Shown here: positions 17,320-26,519 of the stretch, in pieces | Position numbering within the stretch: the stretch's first letter is position 1 | Layout of the letters: each line of letters opens with the position of its first letter | Source: JBGAKG01 sp044224495 | GTDB lineage: Bacteria > Myxococcota_A > Polyangia > Polyangiales > Polyangiaceae | Length of the DNA stretch: 64,000 bases | Reading direction: 5' to 3' | Assembly (NCBI GenBank): GCA_044224495.1 | Contig: JBGAKG010000010.1 | Coordinates: 1 to 64,000, forward strand | Notes under the pieces: generated by a model | What the model was told of the DNA's origin: nothing | Databases searched by the model: none | What the model saw: the letters and a program-made list of their open reading frames with translations, nothing else | Translations under genes and position numbers: made by a program

Positions 17320-19173
17320 ATGCTCGGGCGCGTGACGACCGCCGACGACCGTGCCGAGGATGCGTCCGCCGGTCGGCGCCTGGTGGTAGCGTCGGTCGTC
17401 GCGGTCGCGTTCGTCCTGGCGTTTTGGGGCGCAGCCCGCAGCTGCAACTGGTTCCTGGACGAGCCGTTCCTGATGCTGCCGATCGATGCCGCGAACGGCG
17501 CCGAGTCCTCACGCACGCTGACTCACGTCGAAGGGCTACTTCAGGGGGTTGCTGGGGTGACCCTCGTTCCGGCGGTGGCGATCATTGCGTGGAGTCTCCG
17601 TAAGCGCCGCTCCCCACTCGACGCCGCCGAGGAGTTCTTGCGCGGGGACCCGCGCGTGGTGCCGGTGCTGATGGCGGCGATCGCGGTCGCTGGGTCGGCC
17701 TTCGTGGGCTACGCGTTGATCCGCCACGTCGAGCTCCTCGACGACGAACGCAGCTACATGTTCCAGGCGGAGCTCTTTGCCCACGGCAAGATCTCCGAGC
17801 CGGCCCTGCCGAGCGCACTTCGCAACCAGATGATCCTGGTGACGCCGGTCCATGCGAGCAAGTATCCACCCGGGAACGCGCTGCTCTTGGCGATCGGGGT
17901 GCTGCTGCATGTGCCCTATCTCGTTCACCCGCTGCTTGCCGGCGCGCTGGTGCTGACCGTCCACGCGCTGACGCGCGACCTTTGGGGAGAGCGCTCTGCG
18001 CATCTCGCTGCCGGGCTGGTTGCCGTCTCGCCGTTCACGTGGGCCATCCACGGCACGGTGCTCTCGTTCGGTCCCACCGCGTGTGGGTTCGCGCTGGCGC
18101 TCGCTGGGATCGTACGTCATCGCCGCACGGGGAGTGCCGTGAGTGCCATCGTTGCCGGACTCGGCGGAGCGTTCTTGCTCGTCTGTCGCCCTCTCGATGG
18201 ATTGAGCCTCGGCGTTCCCGCGCTCGTCTGGGGCCTCGTGCGATCCCCCGCGCGTGCTCGTTATGCCCTCTTCGCCGGGCTTGGCTACGCCGCTCTCGCG
18301 TGGATGATCCCGGTGCACAATCGGCTCGTGGGGGGCTCCATCACGACGTTCCCATGGTCGCTCGACTACGAGTCGATCATGCGGATCGGGTTCACCCAAT
18401 CGTATCGGGGGCCCTACGTTCACAGCCCGTTGGGCGCGATGGCGATCGAGGCGACCATGCTCCAACGCATCGACGCTTGGTTCATCGGCGTCCCCGGCGC
18501 GTTGCTCGTGATCGTCCTCGGTGCTCTTCGCCGCGACCCGAAGGGTGGAGGGACGCTCTTTCGAATTCTCCTGGCGACCTACTGGGGGATCTGGCTGCTC
18601 GTGCCGGGTGCGGGGACCTGGGACGTGGGCCCGACCTATTGCTTCGTCCTGGTGCCGATGCTGGCCCCCCTCTTCGTGCGCGGCGTCGCCGTGCTGGCGG
18701 AGCAGGCCGCCAAGCTCACGACGGAAGGGCGTGCACTCGTTCATTGGGCCGTCGTGGCGGCGGTCGGGGTCGCGCTCGTCGCCACCACCCCGATCCGCTT
18801 CACCCGTCTCACGGTCCTCGCGGATGCCATCTCGGCGCCGTGGGATGCCGTCGCTGCATCCGACATCGGTGAGGCCGTCGTCGTGGTCCCCACGGTCGGT
18901 CAACGCGGCGCCGCCGGTTGGGGTTACGGCTACCCCTACGAGATCGCGACCGGCGCGAGCACGGAGGCGCACCTCTTCCTGCCGCTGAACCGGCGCGAGT
19001 ACGATGCGGCGCGTCCGACGCTCCCCGCCGTCCCCACGTACGCGCTGGAGCTCGACCTCGCGCGTTCGGCGCAGCTTCGTCATCGCCAGTATCGGATCGT
19101 TCCCTTCGATCCGGAGGTGCGCTGGCCGACCAAGACTACGGACGCGACTCGCGGCACGCCCCCGGGGCCGTAG
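17320..19173 (+). CDS. Polytopic membrane glycosyltransferase-like protein (ArnT/PMT-like)
   Basis: A 617-residue membrane protein with roughly ten hydrophobic helices. LLDDERSYMFQAELFAHGKI, placed after an early helix, resembles the acidic first periplasmic loop of GT-C enzymes such as ArnT, where Asp/Glu residues are catalytic; KYPPGNALLLAIG is also typical of the group. It should transfer a sugar from a lipid carrier to an outer-face acceptor. ATG at 17320 is used; GTG at 17332 is an in-frame alternative. It is divergent from the previous membrane gene and followed 24 bases later by another co-directional membrane gene. Confidence 0.7.
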   Translation: MLGRVTTADDRAEDASAGRRLVVASVVAVAFVLAFWGAARSCNWFLDEPFLMLPIDAANGAESSRTLTHVEGLLQGVAGVTLVPAVAIIAWSLRKRRSPLDAAEEFLRGDPRVVPVLMAAIAVAGSAFVGYALIRHVELLDDERSYMFQAELFAHGKISEPALPSALRNQMILVTPVHASKYPPGNALLLAIGVLLHVPYLVHPLLAGALVLTVHALTRDLWGERSAHLAAGLVAVSPFTWAIHGTVLSFGPTACGFALALAGIVRHRRTGSAVSAIVAGLGGAFLLVCRPLDGLSLGVPALVWGLVRSPARARYALFAGLGYAALAWMIPVHNRLVGGSITTFPWSLDYESIMRIGFTQSYRGPYVHSPLGAMAIEATMLQRIDAWFIGVPGALLVIVLGALRRDPKGGGTLFRILLATYWGIWLLVPGAGTWDVGPTYCFVLVPMLAPLFVRGVAVLAEQAAKLTTEGRALVHWAVVAAVGVALVATTPIRFTRLTVLADAISAPWDAVAASDIGEAVVVVPTVGQRGAAGWGYGYPYEIATGASTEAHLFLPLNRREYDAARPTLPAVPTYALELDLARSAQLRHRQYRIVPFDPEVRWPTKTTDATRGTPPGP

Positions 19174-19197
19174 CTACGTGGTATCGTCCGGCCCCAC

Positions 19198-21366
19198 ATG
19201 GGCCGGGTCGACGCGAAGCGGGTGGCGAATCTCGCGTCCGTTGTCGGTTGTGTGTGGTTCGCTCTCGCGGCCTTCTGGGGAGTCGGGCGCATTCCTGGAG
19301 GCGGGCACATCGGAGCGGGCTCGGCAGGGACGACCCTCCTCGCCGAAAGCTCCCTCCATTGGCACACGATCTACCCGATCCTGGAGTTCTTCCCGACCGT
19401 GGACCCGTACCCGGTGTCGGCCTACTGCCACCATCCGTTCGGGATGTACTGGATGAGCATGTTGGCGCTGCGGTCGTTCGGGCACCACGATCTCGTCGTC
19501 TTCCTCCCCGCCGCCATCCAGAGCGCGCTCACTCCGGTGCTCCTCCATGGCATCGCTCGAAGGGTCTGGGGGCCCATCGCTGCGGCCGGCGCCGTGCTCG
19601 GGTTCGTCTTCATCCCCCTCGTGGTCGGGTTCTCCGATTTTCACAACCTCGAGGTGATCACCATCTTCGGCGCCACCCTCTTCTGCTGGGGGTGGGTCGT
19701 GCACCTCGAGAAGGGGAGAGTGCGGCACCTCCTCGCCGCGCTCGCCGGCGCGTTCATCGCTGGCAGTGGTGACTGGGTCGGCTTTCTCGTTCTCGGGCCG
19801 ATTCTCTTCTTCGCGCTCCTCCGCGGCTTCATTCTGCCGCGTGGCTTCACGCCGGGTTTTCCGCGCGAGCGCTACCACCGCTTGTGGGCGCTCTCCGTCA
19901 CCGTGTCGGTCGCCACGCTCTTCCTCTTCGTGGCGCTCTTCCAGCGCGCCGACAAGATCGGCGATTGGCTCGGATCGGCCACACAACGCGGCTCCCGCGA
20001 CACGACGCCGCTGGCCGAGGTGCTCGAGACGCGCAAGACGTGGGTCGAGTTCAGCTTCACGCCGCTCGTCATTGCGGTCGGCAAGGTCGGCGCGTGGGTG
20101 GCTGCCGCCCGCCTCCTCCTTCGACGGCGAGACGAAGAGGTGTTCTCGCTCGCCGTGCTGGCGGCGGCATCGGTCCAGTACGTCGTCTTTCGCCAGGGCG
20201 CCGACATCCACATTTTCTGGCCGCACTACTACGGGCTCTACTACGCGTTCGCCTTCGCGCAGCTCGTGGCGAGCGTGGAGTGGTTGGTGGGGCGCTTCAC
20301 GAAGCGCGCACCGCGTGCCGCCCCCATCGTGGCTCTCGTCGTCGCGATCGTGATCCCCGCCCTGGCTGCGCCCGACACCGTCCGCTCGCTTCACCTCTGG
20401 CGGGCGACGGGGGGGCGTTACGACGACAAAGGCAGCCTGATCCGCACCCACGTCGATCTCCTCTTCGTGCTCGAGAAGCTCGTGCGACCTTACGTTCACT
20501 GGGGGGATCGCGTCGCCGCACACGGAAGCGCGTCGTGGGGCTGGGAGCATCCGTGGGCGGCAGCATGCAACGCCGACGGTGGCGATGGTCCCGATGCGCA
20601 ACACCGTTTCTGGGTCGGCCGCGCGAGCGGCATGGGCTCCGGCGGCCTTCGAACGGCGAGCAAGCTCCCGCACCTCCGGATCTACGGAGACGTGCTCTTT
20701 GCCGATCGCGACGACGCGCCTGGGCCGCTCGACGCGTACGATCTGCACGAGCGCGAGCCTGGCCCGTTGGAGTGGTACTTCACCAACCCGACGGACCCGG
20801 TTCGGACGATCGACCCTTCGCCCGACGCGTTCCTGACCTGGGAGTGGCGCGATCACCTCGGGGTTTCGCCCGCCGAGCCCCCGACGGGTCCGGCGGACAC
20901 ACTTCCGCACATCCGGATCCTCCACAACGCCGCGGTCGCTCGCGGCGATGGCGCCGAAGCCGAGCGCCTCCGTCAGCTCGTCACGGACCAGCTCGATCGC
21001 ACCGTCGAGGCGCATTGGGAGGGGGACCACACACTCGTCGGCGTGCGTCGGATCGGCGGCGTCGAGCCACGGCTCGAGATGTGGTTCGAGTCCGGTGGGG
21101 CCACCGCATCCGATACATCGTTCAACGTCACGTCCCAGATCGTCGCGAAGAGCCGTCTCAGCTGGATCCCGCAGAGCGACGTCGTCCGCCAGATGGCGTG
21201 GCCCCCCACGCTGCCGACTTCGCTGTGGAAGAAGGGCTATCTCTACGTCGTCGACTTCGTCCTGAATCACCGGATCGGCGTCGAACGCTACGTCGCGACT
21301 TGGGCCGGCGGCCCTGCCCGCAGACCCGCGAACGCCCGCGAGTTGGTCTTGGTCACCCTCCCGTGA
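19198..21366 (+). CDS. Polytopic membrane protein, probable GT-C glycosyltransferase
   Basis: A 722-residue protein with a hydrophobic N-terminal two thirds (about ten helices) and a soluble C-terminal third. Loop motifs such as ESSLHWHTIYPI and YCHHPFGMYWMS, rich in His and acidic residues at the first outer loop, fit a GT-C fold. Donor and acceptor are unknown. It follows the previous membrane gene by 24 bases. Its TGA stop abuts the stop of the convergent epimerase gene to form TGATCA with no spacer. Confidence 0.68.
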   Translation: MGRVDAKRVANLASVVGCVWFALAAFWGVGRIPGGGHIGAGSAGTTLLAESSLHWHTIYPILEFFPTVDPYPVSAYCHHPFGMYWMSMLALRSFGHHDLVVFLPAAIQSALTPVLLHGIARRVWGPIAAAGAVLGFVFIPLVVGFSDFHNLEVITIFGATLFCWGWVVHLEKGRVRHLLAALAGAFIAGSGDWVGFLVLGPILFFALLRGFILPRGFTPGFPRERYHRLWALSVTVSVATLFLFVALFQRADKIGDWLGSATQRGSRDTTPLAEVLETRKTWVEFSFTPLVIAVGKVGAWVAAARLLLRRRDEEVFSLAVLAAASVQYVVFRQGADIHIFWPHYYGLYYAFAFAQLVASVEWLVGRFTKRAPRAAPIVALVVAIVIPALAAPDTVRSLHLWRATGGRYDDKGSLIRTHVDLLFVLEKLVRPYVHWGDRVAAHGSASWGWEHPWAAACNADGGDGPDAQHRFWVGRASGMGSGGLRTASKLPHLRIYGDVLFADRDDAPGPLDAYDLHEREPGPLEWYFTNPTDPVRTIDPSPDAFLTWEWRDHLGVSPAEPPTGPADTLPHIRILHNAAVARGDGAEAERLRQLVTDQLDRTVEAHWEGDHTLVGVRRIGGVEPRLEMWFESGGATASDTSFNVTSQIVAKSRLSWIPQSDVVRQMAWPPTLPTSLWKKGYLYVVDFVLNHRIGVERYVATWAGGPARRPANARELVLVTLP

Positions 21367-22332
21367 TCAGGACCGGCGCAACGTGAATGGGTTCGCGATC
21401 AGGTAGCGGAGCGTGTCCTTCACCGCGTCCGAGACGGTGAAGGTCTCCTTCCAGCCCAGGGCGCGGAGCCGCTTCGTGTCGAGGAGGATCTTCGGCGAGT
21501 CGCCAATCCAGCCGCGCTCCCCGCCGGTGTACTCGAGCTTCGGGGAGACCTTCATCTCCTCGCAGATGATCTTGATGCTCTGGTTCACCTCGAGCCAGTC
21601 GGTATGGCCGATGTTGTAGATGTGCACGTCGTTCGGCATCTTCGACGACTCGACGATCGTCAGCATTGCGCGGATGCAGTCGCTCACGTGCAGGTAGGAC
21701 TTCTTCTGGAGCCCGTTCCCGAGAACCTCCATGCGCGACGGGTCGGCGAGGAGCTTCTTGTAGAAGTCGATGACGTGGCCGTGCGTGTAGCGAGGGCCGA
21801 GCATCGACACGAAGCGATAGATGTAGACGCGGAAGCCGTAGCCGAACGCGTAGGCCGTCAGGAGACCTTCGCAAGCGACCTTCGACGCGCCGTAGAGCGA
21901 CGTCTGGATCGGGAAGGGCGCATCTTCGGGGGTGGGGATGATCTCCTGCTCACCGTAGGCCGACCCGGTCGAGGAAAACGCGACGGCCTTGATGCCGTTC
22001 TTCCGCATCGCCTCGAGGACGTTGTGCGTCGCGAGCGTGTTCTGCTCGACGTCCTTGCGCGGATGCAGGAGCCCGTCCTTCACGTCGGCGTTGGCGGCGA
22101 AGTGAAAGACGAAGTCGTGCCCGGCGAAGGTCTTCTCGAGGAACGGCAGGTCGAGGAGACTCCCTTCGGCGAGCGTCACGTTGGGGTGCTTCGAGACGAA
22201 CTCGCGGAACCCGGTCGAGAAGTCGTCGACGATGGTGACCTTGGCCCCGCGCTCGGCGAGGGCGTCTACCATGTGGCTCCCGATGAAGCCGGCTCCGCCG
22301 GTGACGATGAAGCGCTTGCCTTGATGGTCCAT
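21367..22332 (-). CDS. NAD-dependent nucleotide-sugar epimerase/dehydratase
   Basis: A 321-residue extended short-chain dehydrogenase. The N-terminus has the Rossmann motif TGGAGFIGSH, then FHFAANADV, the catalytic Ser region AFSSTGSAYG and the YGASK dyad. The layout is that of UDP-glucose 4-epimerase-like enzymes acting on NDP-sugars. ATG at 22332 overlaps the stop of the upstream methyltransferase gene by one base (TGATG), so the pair is coupled. The likely role is supplying a modified NDP-sugar for the surrounding polysaccharide genes; the exact substrate cannot be told. Confidence 0.87.
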   Translation of the reverse strand: MDHQGKRFIVTGGAGFIGSHMVDALAERGAKVTIVDDFSTGFREFVSKHPNVTLAEGSLLDLPFLEKTFAGHDFVFHFAANADVKDGLLHPRKDVEQNTLATHNVLEAMRKNGIKAVAFSSTGSAYGEQEIIPTPEDAPFPIQTSLYGASKVACEGLLTAYAFGYGFRVYIYRFVSMLGPRYTHGHVIDFYKKLLADPSRMEVLGNGLQKKSYLHVSDCIRAMLTIVESSKMPNDVHIYNIGHTDWLEVNQSIKIICEEMKVSPKLEYTGGERGWIGDSPKILLDTKRLRALGWKETFTVSDAVKDTLRYLIANPFTLRRS

Positions 22333-23156
22333 CACTCCACGGACGCCTTTCTCTCCCCCGACTTCGTCCCCGCGCGCCCCGCCACCACGAGGAGGCCTGC
22401 GCTCGTCGTGCGGACTCGCGTGAGCGCCCGGGACTCCGCCCAAGCAACCACGTTCGCCGCGCGCAGGACCCGGTTCATGACCCCGACCGCTCCGCCGACG
22501 TCCTTCTTCTCCGCGTTGTAGAACGAGTTGTCTCGCCTCCACATGTCACGGATCTTACCCAACTTCTGCGCGGCGAAAAACGCAGCGTCCATCGTCTGTC
22601 CCAGGGCGTGGTACGCGTACATGCGTTCACGAATCTCGAAGAACTTCCCGAGGAGCGCCGCTGCCTCCTCGTGGCGAAACGCTTGGACGTGGTCCTTCGT
22701 CTCCACGTAGACGTCCTTCCCGAGCAGCGTTCGAAAGACCGTGTACGCCGACAGGGGTTCGCCTTCGATGGGGATGAACGCGATGAGCTCCCCATCCGGC
22801 CGGAGGACGCGTGCGGCCTCTGCCAGTAGGGCGGTCGGATCCGGAACGTGCTCGAGGACGTCCATCAGCAGCACGGCATCGAAGGTGTTCGTCCACTCTT
22901 CGGGGAGCGAGTCGACGATCCGACGGAACGTGTAGCAATCCGGCGTCGTTCTTGGCTGCCGAACGTCGCAGCCGAAGAGCTCCAACTCCGGTTGAGCGGC
23001 GTGGAGCGTACGGAGCATCTTCCCATCGCCGCTGCCGATCTCGAGCACCCGTCCGCGCACGGGCGCGCGCTGGACCAGGAACGACGCCTTCAGGCCCGGA
23101 AGGCTGCGCTCCCGTGGATCGACCGCCTGTGCTCCCCAACGAAGCTCCTCTGCCAC
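22332..23156 (-). CDS. SAM-dependent methyltransferase
   Basis: A 274-residue class I methyltransferase of the type 11/12 group. Motif I is VLEIGSGDGKML at about residues 38-49, followed by the acidic motif II region (FGCDVR) and a post-motif segment DAVLLMDVLEHVPDP. The C-terminal third is a basic extension. The likely target is a sugar or lipid-linked glycan, judging by its place between a GT2 protein gene and a sugar epimerase gene on the same strand. It overlaps the next gene by one base and starts three bases after the stop of the upstream gene. Confidence 0.83.
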   Translation of the reverse strand: MAEELRWGAQAVDPRERSLPGLKASFLVQRAPVRGRVLEIGSGDGKMLRTLHAAQPELELFGCDVRQPRTTPDCYTFRRIVDSLPEEWTNTFDAVLLMDVLEHVPDPTALLAEAARVLRPDGELIAFIPIEGEPLSAYTVFRTLLGKDVYVETKDHVQAFRHEEAAALLGKFFEIRERMYAYHALGQTMDAAFFAAQKLGKIRDMWRRDNSFYNAEKKDVGGAVGVMNRVLRAANVVAWAESRALTRVRTTSAGLLVVAGRAGTKSGERKASVE

Positions 23157-23159
23157 GCA

Positions 23160-24782
23160 TCACCTCGAGAAGCGATACTTGAGGAACGCCCAGTAGGAGG
23201 GCAGGGCATCTTTCACGAAGCTGATCTTCTTGCCCTCCGCAAACCCACGCGCGACGTAGTTCACCGGGACTTCGAGCGGCGCATAGCCGTTTCGGACCAG
23301 CTTGCAGACGAGTTCGATGTCGAGCTCGAAGCGATCACCCTCCAGCTCGATGCCCTCGAGACACTCCGTGCGGAACACCTTGAACATCGTGTTCACGTCG
23401 GTCGTCCTCTGCTGGTAGAGGACGTTGAACGTCTTCGCGAAACCGACCTGCGCGGCGTTCAACAGAAAGCGCTTGGCGGGCGTCCCCTCGAAGCGACGAA
23501 CCTTCCAGTCGTCGAGGCCGAGGCTGCGCGAACCGAGCACGAACGACGTGCGATGCTGGAGGATCGGCGCAAGCAGCGCGTCGTAGTCGTCGATGTCGTA
23601 CTCGAAATCCGCATCCTGAATCAGGATGATCGTTCCCGTCACCGCCGCGAGTCCGGTGCGGACCGCGTGGCCCTTTCCGCGCGGCTGGTCTTCGAGGATG
23701 AGGCGCACGCCCGGGCGTCCCTCGAAGCCCTTCACGATCTCTCTCGTGCGGTCGGTGCTGTTGCTCTCGACGATGATGAGCTCTCGCTCGACCGGCAGCG
23801 GCTTGGCGAGAATGGCCTCGATCACCTGGGCCACGTACCGTTCCTCGTTGAAGCACGGGAAGACGATCGAGAGCTTCTCGCTCTGGCCGCGTGCCACACG
23901 GCTCCGTTTGAAGAGTGCGACCCTCCCTCCAGTTCGGAGGGGCAAGGTGACGGCCGACAGCGGCTTCGCAACGGCGTGCGCCACGCCATTGGCCGGAAGC
24001 AGGCGATCGATCGCATAGGGGGCACTCACATGCGTGGGTACCGGGAACTGTTGCTTCAGCGCGAGCCCATGATCGTTCATGAGCGCGACGAGGTTGTTCG
24101 TCGTGAAGAACGCACGCTTGAAGTCGAAGAAGGGAGGCCAATACCGGCGCATGAGCTGCGCCGGGATGGATTGTGCGTTCGCGTACACCACGGCGAGCCA
24201 GGTGTTCGCGCCGACCTGCTGGAGAACGCGCTCGAGAACGGCGCGTGGGGCCCCGGTCGCTTCGAGCACGCCGTCGAGGATCACGACGTCGACGGAGGTC
24301 GGTACCTGAAGCCACTGCACGTCGCCGTCTTCACCGAGTCGAGCAAACTGCTCGTCGTCGATCCGGTGGATGACGAGCCCCAGCTCTTTCGCGCGCGGCA
24401 GCTCCGCGAGCTCGTCGAGCCACCGCCCCACGAGGAGAACGCTGGTCGGGGAGCGGCCTTCGACCCCGCGGAACGAGCGCTCGACGTCGGCGAGTAGCTC
24501 GTCGAAGTCACGCGCGTAGTTGCTGCGGTCTCGCGTAGAGTCGTGCTGACCGAAGCGCGCGAGATCGAAGTAGTTCCGCCCGGCGCCGCCGACGGGGTTG
24601 ACGTAGACCAAGTCGCACGTTCGGCACCGAACGAACCGAACGCCGGTCTTGTGGAAGAGGTAGACCGAGTTGTCCTGCCGGCAGACGGCACAGTCGACGT
24701 AGCGGCTGCGACCGCGAGACGTCGCGACCGCGGGCGTCGGCTCGAAGACGAACGGGCGTCCGCTGGTTGTCTCTCCTGTCAT
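23160..24782 (-). CDS. Two-domain protein: zinc-ribbon/methyltransferase-like region plus GT2 glycosyltransferase
   Basis: A 540-residue protein. Residues about 30-65 form a four-Cys zinc ribbon (CAVC and CRTC) as found in front of some sugar methyltransferases. The following region lacks a clear GxGxG SAM motif, so the methyltransferase part may be inactive. From about residue 310 a GT2 glycosyltransferase begins: IVFPCFNEERYV, VESNSTDRT, and the metal-binding QDADFEYD. The C-terminus (NYVARGFAEGKK) matches dolichol-phosphate-mannose-synthase-like members. The start ATG at 24782 (MTGETTSG) was chosen over longer frames because upstream residues look non-coding. It is co-directional with the methyltransferase and epimerase genes. 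Confidence 0.75.
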   Translation of the reverse strand: MTGETTSGRPFVFEPTPAVATSRGRSRYVDCAVCRQDNSVYLFHKTGVRFVRCRTCDLVYVNPVGGAGRNYFDLARFGQHDSTRDRSNYARDFDELLADVERSFRGVEGRSPTSVLLVGRWLDELAELPRAKELGLVIHRIDDEQFARLGEDGDVQWLQVPTSVDVVILDGVLEATGAPRAVLERVLQQVGANTWLAVVYANAQSIPAQLMRRYWPPFFDFKRAFFTTNNLVALMNDHGLALKQQFPVPTHVSAPYAIDRLLPANGVAHAVAKPLSAVTLPLRTGGRVALFKRSRVARGQSEKLSIVFPCFNEERYVAQVIEAILAKPLPVERELIIVESNSTDRTREIVKGFEGRPGVRLILEDQPRGKGHAVRTGLAAVTGTIILIQDADFEYDIDDYDALLAPILQHRTSFVLGSRSLGLDDWKVRRFEGTPAKRFLLNAAQVGFAKTFNVLYQQRTTDVNTMFKVFRTECLEGIELEGDRFELDIELVCKLVRNGYAPLEVPVNYVARGFAEGKKISFVKDALPSYWAFLKYRFSR

Positions 24783-24971
24783 CCCCCCCGTTGTAGTCGA
24801 CGTTTTCGATGCGGCAAAGCGCCCTGATGCATGGATCTTCGGTCGGTTCCCCCACCCGACGTTTCGCGTCGCGTCGCTGCGGCGTCCGCCTGTCCGCCGT
24901 GATAGCGTCACCGACCATCGCGGCAGGGGAATGAGACTGCACCTTCGCGCTCTTCGACCGGTTGGCCCCTC

Positions 24972-25847
24972 ATGAACCGAGTAGCAGCTTTCGTCGCCGG
25001 ACTGGCCGAGCTCCTGCTCCTTCGCGAGGCCGAAGCTCGTGCACGCGCCGTGGAAGACTCGGCCCGCGAAGAGGCGAGTGAGCACGTCGCCGCGGCCCGG
25101 TTGCGTCTGCGAGCCGCGCGGCGCCTCGGTCACCCGATCCCCGCGATCGTCTTGCTCCGAGAAGCCCGCGACCACGCGGCGCGGGCGGTCGAGCTCCTGC
25201 GCCCGGCGTCTCCCGAGGGCCCGAGCGCGAGCCCGCCCTCCGACGTTGCGGTCTCGCTCGAGCTCGATCGGCAGCCGCTCGCGGAGCTCGAGGCGCTTCG
25301 GGACGAGTTGGACCTCGCGGTCACGAGCGAGCTAGGCGGCACGGAGACGCGCAGCGTCTTCGCGCTGCGTGTCCAGCGCTGGGCACGGGTCGGAGGGCTC
25401 GCGCTCGCGCTCATTCTCGGGGTCACCCATTTCGCCCGCGCGAGGGTGGGGGTCCGGAATCTGGCGCTCGGGAAGCCGGTGACCGCGACCAGTCTCAAGA
25501 TGAACCCACCCAGCCCCGCCGAGCTCGTCGACGGGCGAACCCGCGGGACGATCGGGATCCACACGAACGACGAGGCTGCGCCGCAGATCACGATCGATCT
25601 CGAGTCCGAGCACACGATCGATCGCGTCGTCGTCTGGAACCGCGGCGACGGCTGGTTCGACGACAGCCTCCCGCTCCTCGTCGACACCTCACGTGACGGC
25701 GTCACGTGGGATCCGTTGGCGCGGCGGACCGAGCACTTCGACCGCTGGGAGAGTGACGCGGGTGGGCGCACCGCGCGCTTCGTGCGCGTCCACCGCACGG
25801 AGCCCGGCTACATCGCGCTGAACGAGGTCGAAGTCTTCGGTCGCTGA
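24972..25847 (+). CDS. Membrane-anchored protein with C-terminal F5/8 type C (discoidin) domain
   Basis: A 291-residue protein. The N-terminal half is Ala/Arg/Glu-rich and helical, one membrane helix follows (LALALILGVTHF, about residues 138-150), and the C-terminal about 135 residues form a discoidin-type jelly roll: NLALGKPVTATS, then NDEAAPQITIDLES, RVVVWNRGD and FVRVHRTE. Such domains bind carbohydrates. A cell-surface glycan-binding role next to polysaccharide genes is plausible. The gene is divergent from the GT2 protein gene across a 189-base spacer in which I see no clear promoter. It is followed 39 bases later by a methyltransferase gene. Confidence 0.72.
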   Translation: MNRVAAFVAGLAELLLLREAEARARAVEDSAREEASEHVAAARLRLRAARRLGHPIPAIVLLREARDHAARAVELLRPASPEGPSASPPSDVAVSLELDRQPLAELEALRDELDLAVTSELGGTETRSVFALRVQRWARVGGLALALILGVTHFARARVGVRNLALGKPVTATSLKMNPPSPAELVDGRTRGTIGIHTNDEAAPQITIDLESEHTIDRVVVWNRGDGWFDDSLPLLVDTSRDGVTWDPLARRTEHFDRWESDAGGRTARFVRVHRTEPGYIALNEVEVFGR

Positions 25848-25886
25848 TCTTGCGCACTTCCACGCCATCGGGCACCCTCTCGCACC

Positions 25887-26519
25887 ATGGCTTCGGGCAA
25901 CCGCGAGGGCGATCGGGAGAAGTCCTGGGGACAGGACTATCGGCAGACGCCGGTCGACAAGTTCGGGATCTGGCTCTCGGCGCGGCGCATCCGCAAGTCC
26001 GCGCGCTCGTTCAGCGGCAAGAGCATCGCCGACATCGGGTGCGGGTTCCACGCGGGGTTCGTGCGCTCCGTCCTCGACGAGGTCGAGAGCGCGACGCTCG
26101 TCGATTTGAGCCTCGCCGACGATCTCAAGGCGAACCCGAAGGTGCGTTGGGTGGAAGGCGTCCTTCCCGACGCGTTGGCGGGGATCGGCGACGAGACGAT
26201 GGACGTCGTCATCTGCAACAACGTCCTCGAGCACCTCTGGGACCCGCGCACCGCGCTCCGACACATCCGGCGCATCTTGCGCCCGGGCGGAGTCGCCTCG
26301 CTCAACGTCCCCTCGTGGCGGGGGAAGTTCTTCCTCGAGACGGCGGCGTTCCGGCTCCGCGTGACTTCCGCGCCGGAGATCGATGATCACAAGCGCTACT
26401 ACACGCCGCGTGAGTTCTGGACGCTCCTCGTCGAGAGCGGCTTTCGTCCGAGCCAGATCACCGCCTGCCACACGCACAAATTCGGCCTCAACACGTACGC
26501 CGAGTGCAGGGTGCGGTGA
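25887..26519 (+). CDS. SAM-dependent methyltransferase, type 11
   Basis: A 210-residue methyltransferase. It has motif I IADIGCGFHAGF, then the acidic end of strand 2 (TLVDLSLAD), a motif VVICNNVLEHLWDP and the RRILRPGG segment typical of type 11 enzymes. It ends inside a 4-base overlap (GTGA) with the following membrane gene, so they form an operon. Substrate is unknown; context points to glycan or glycolipid methylation. Confidence 0.83.
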   Translation: MASGNREGDREKSWGQDYRQTPVDKFGIWLSARRIRKSARSFSGKSIADIGCGFHAGFVRSVLDEVESATLVDLSLADDLKANPKVRWVEGVLPDALAGIGDETMDVVICNNVLEHLWDPRTALRHIRRILRPGGVASLNVPSWRGKFFLETAAFRLRVTSAPEIDDHKRYYTPREFWTLLVESGFRPSQITACHTHKFGLNTYAECRVR

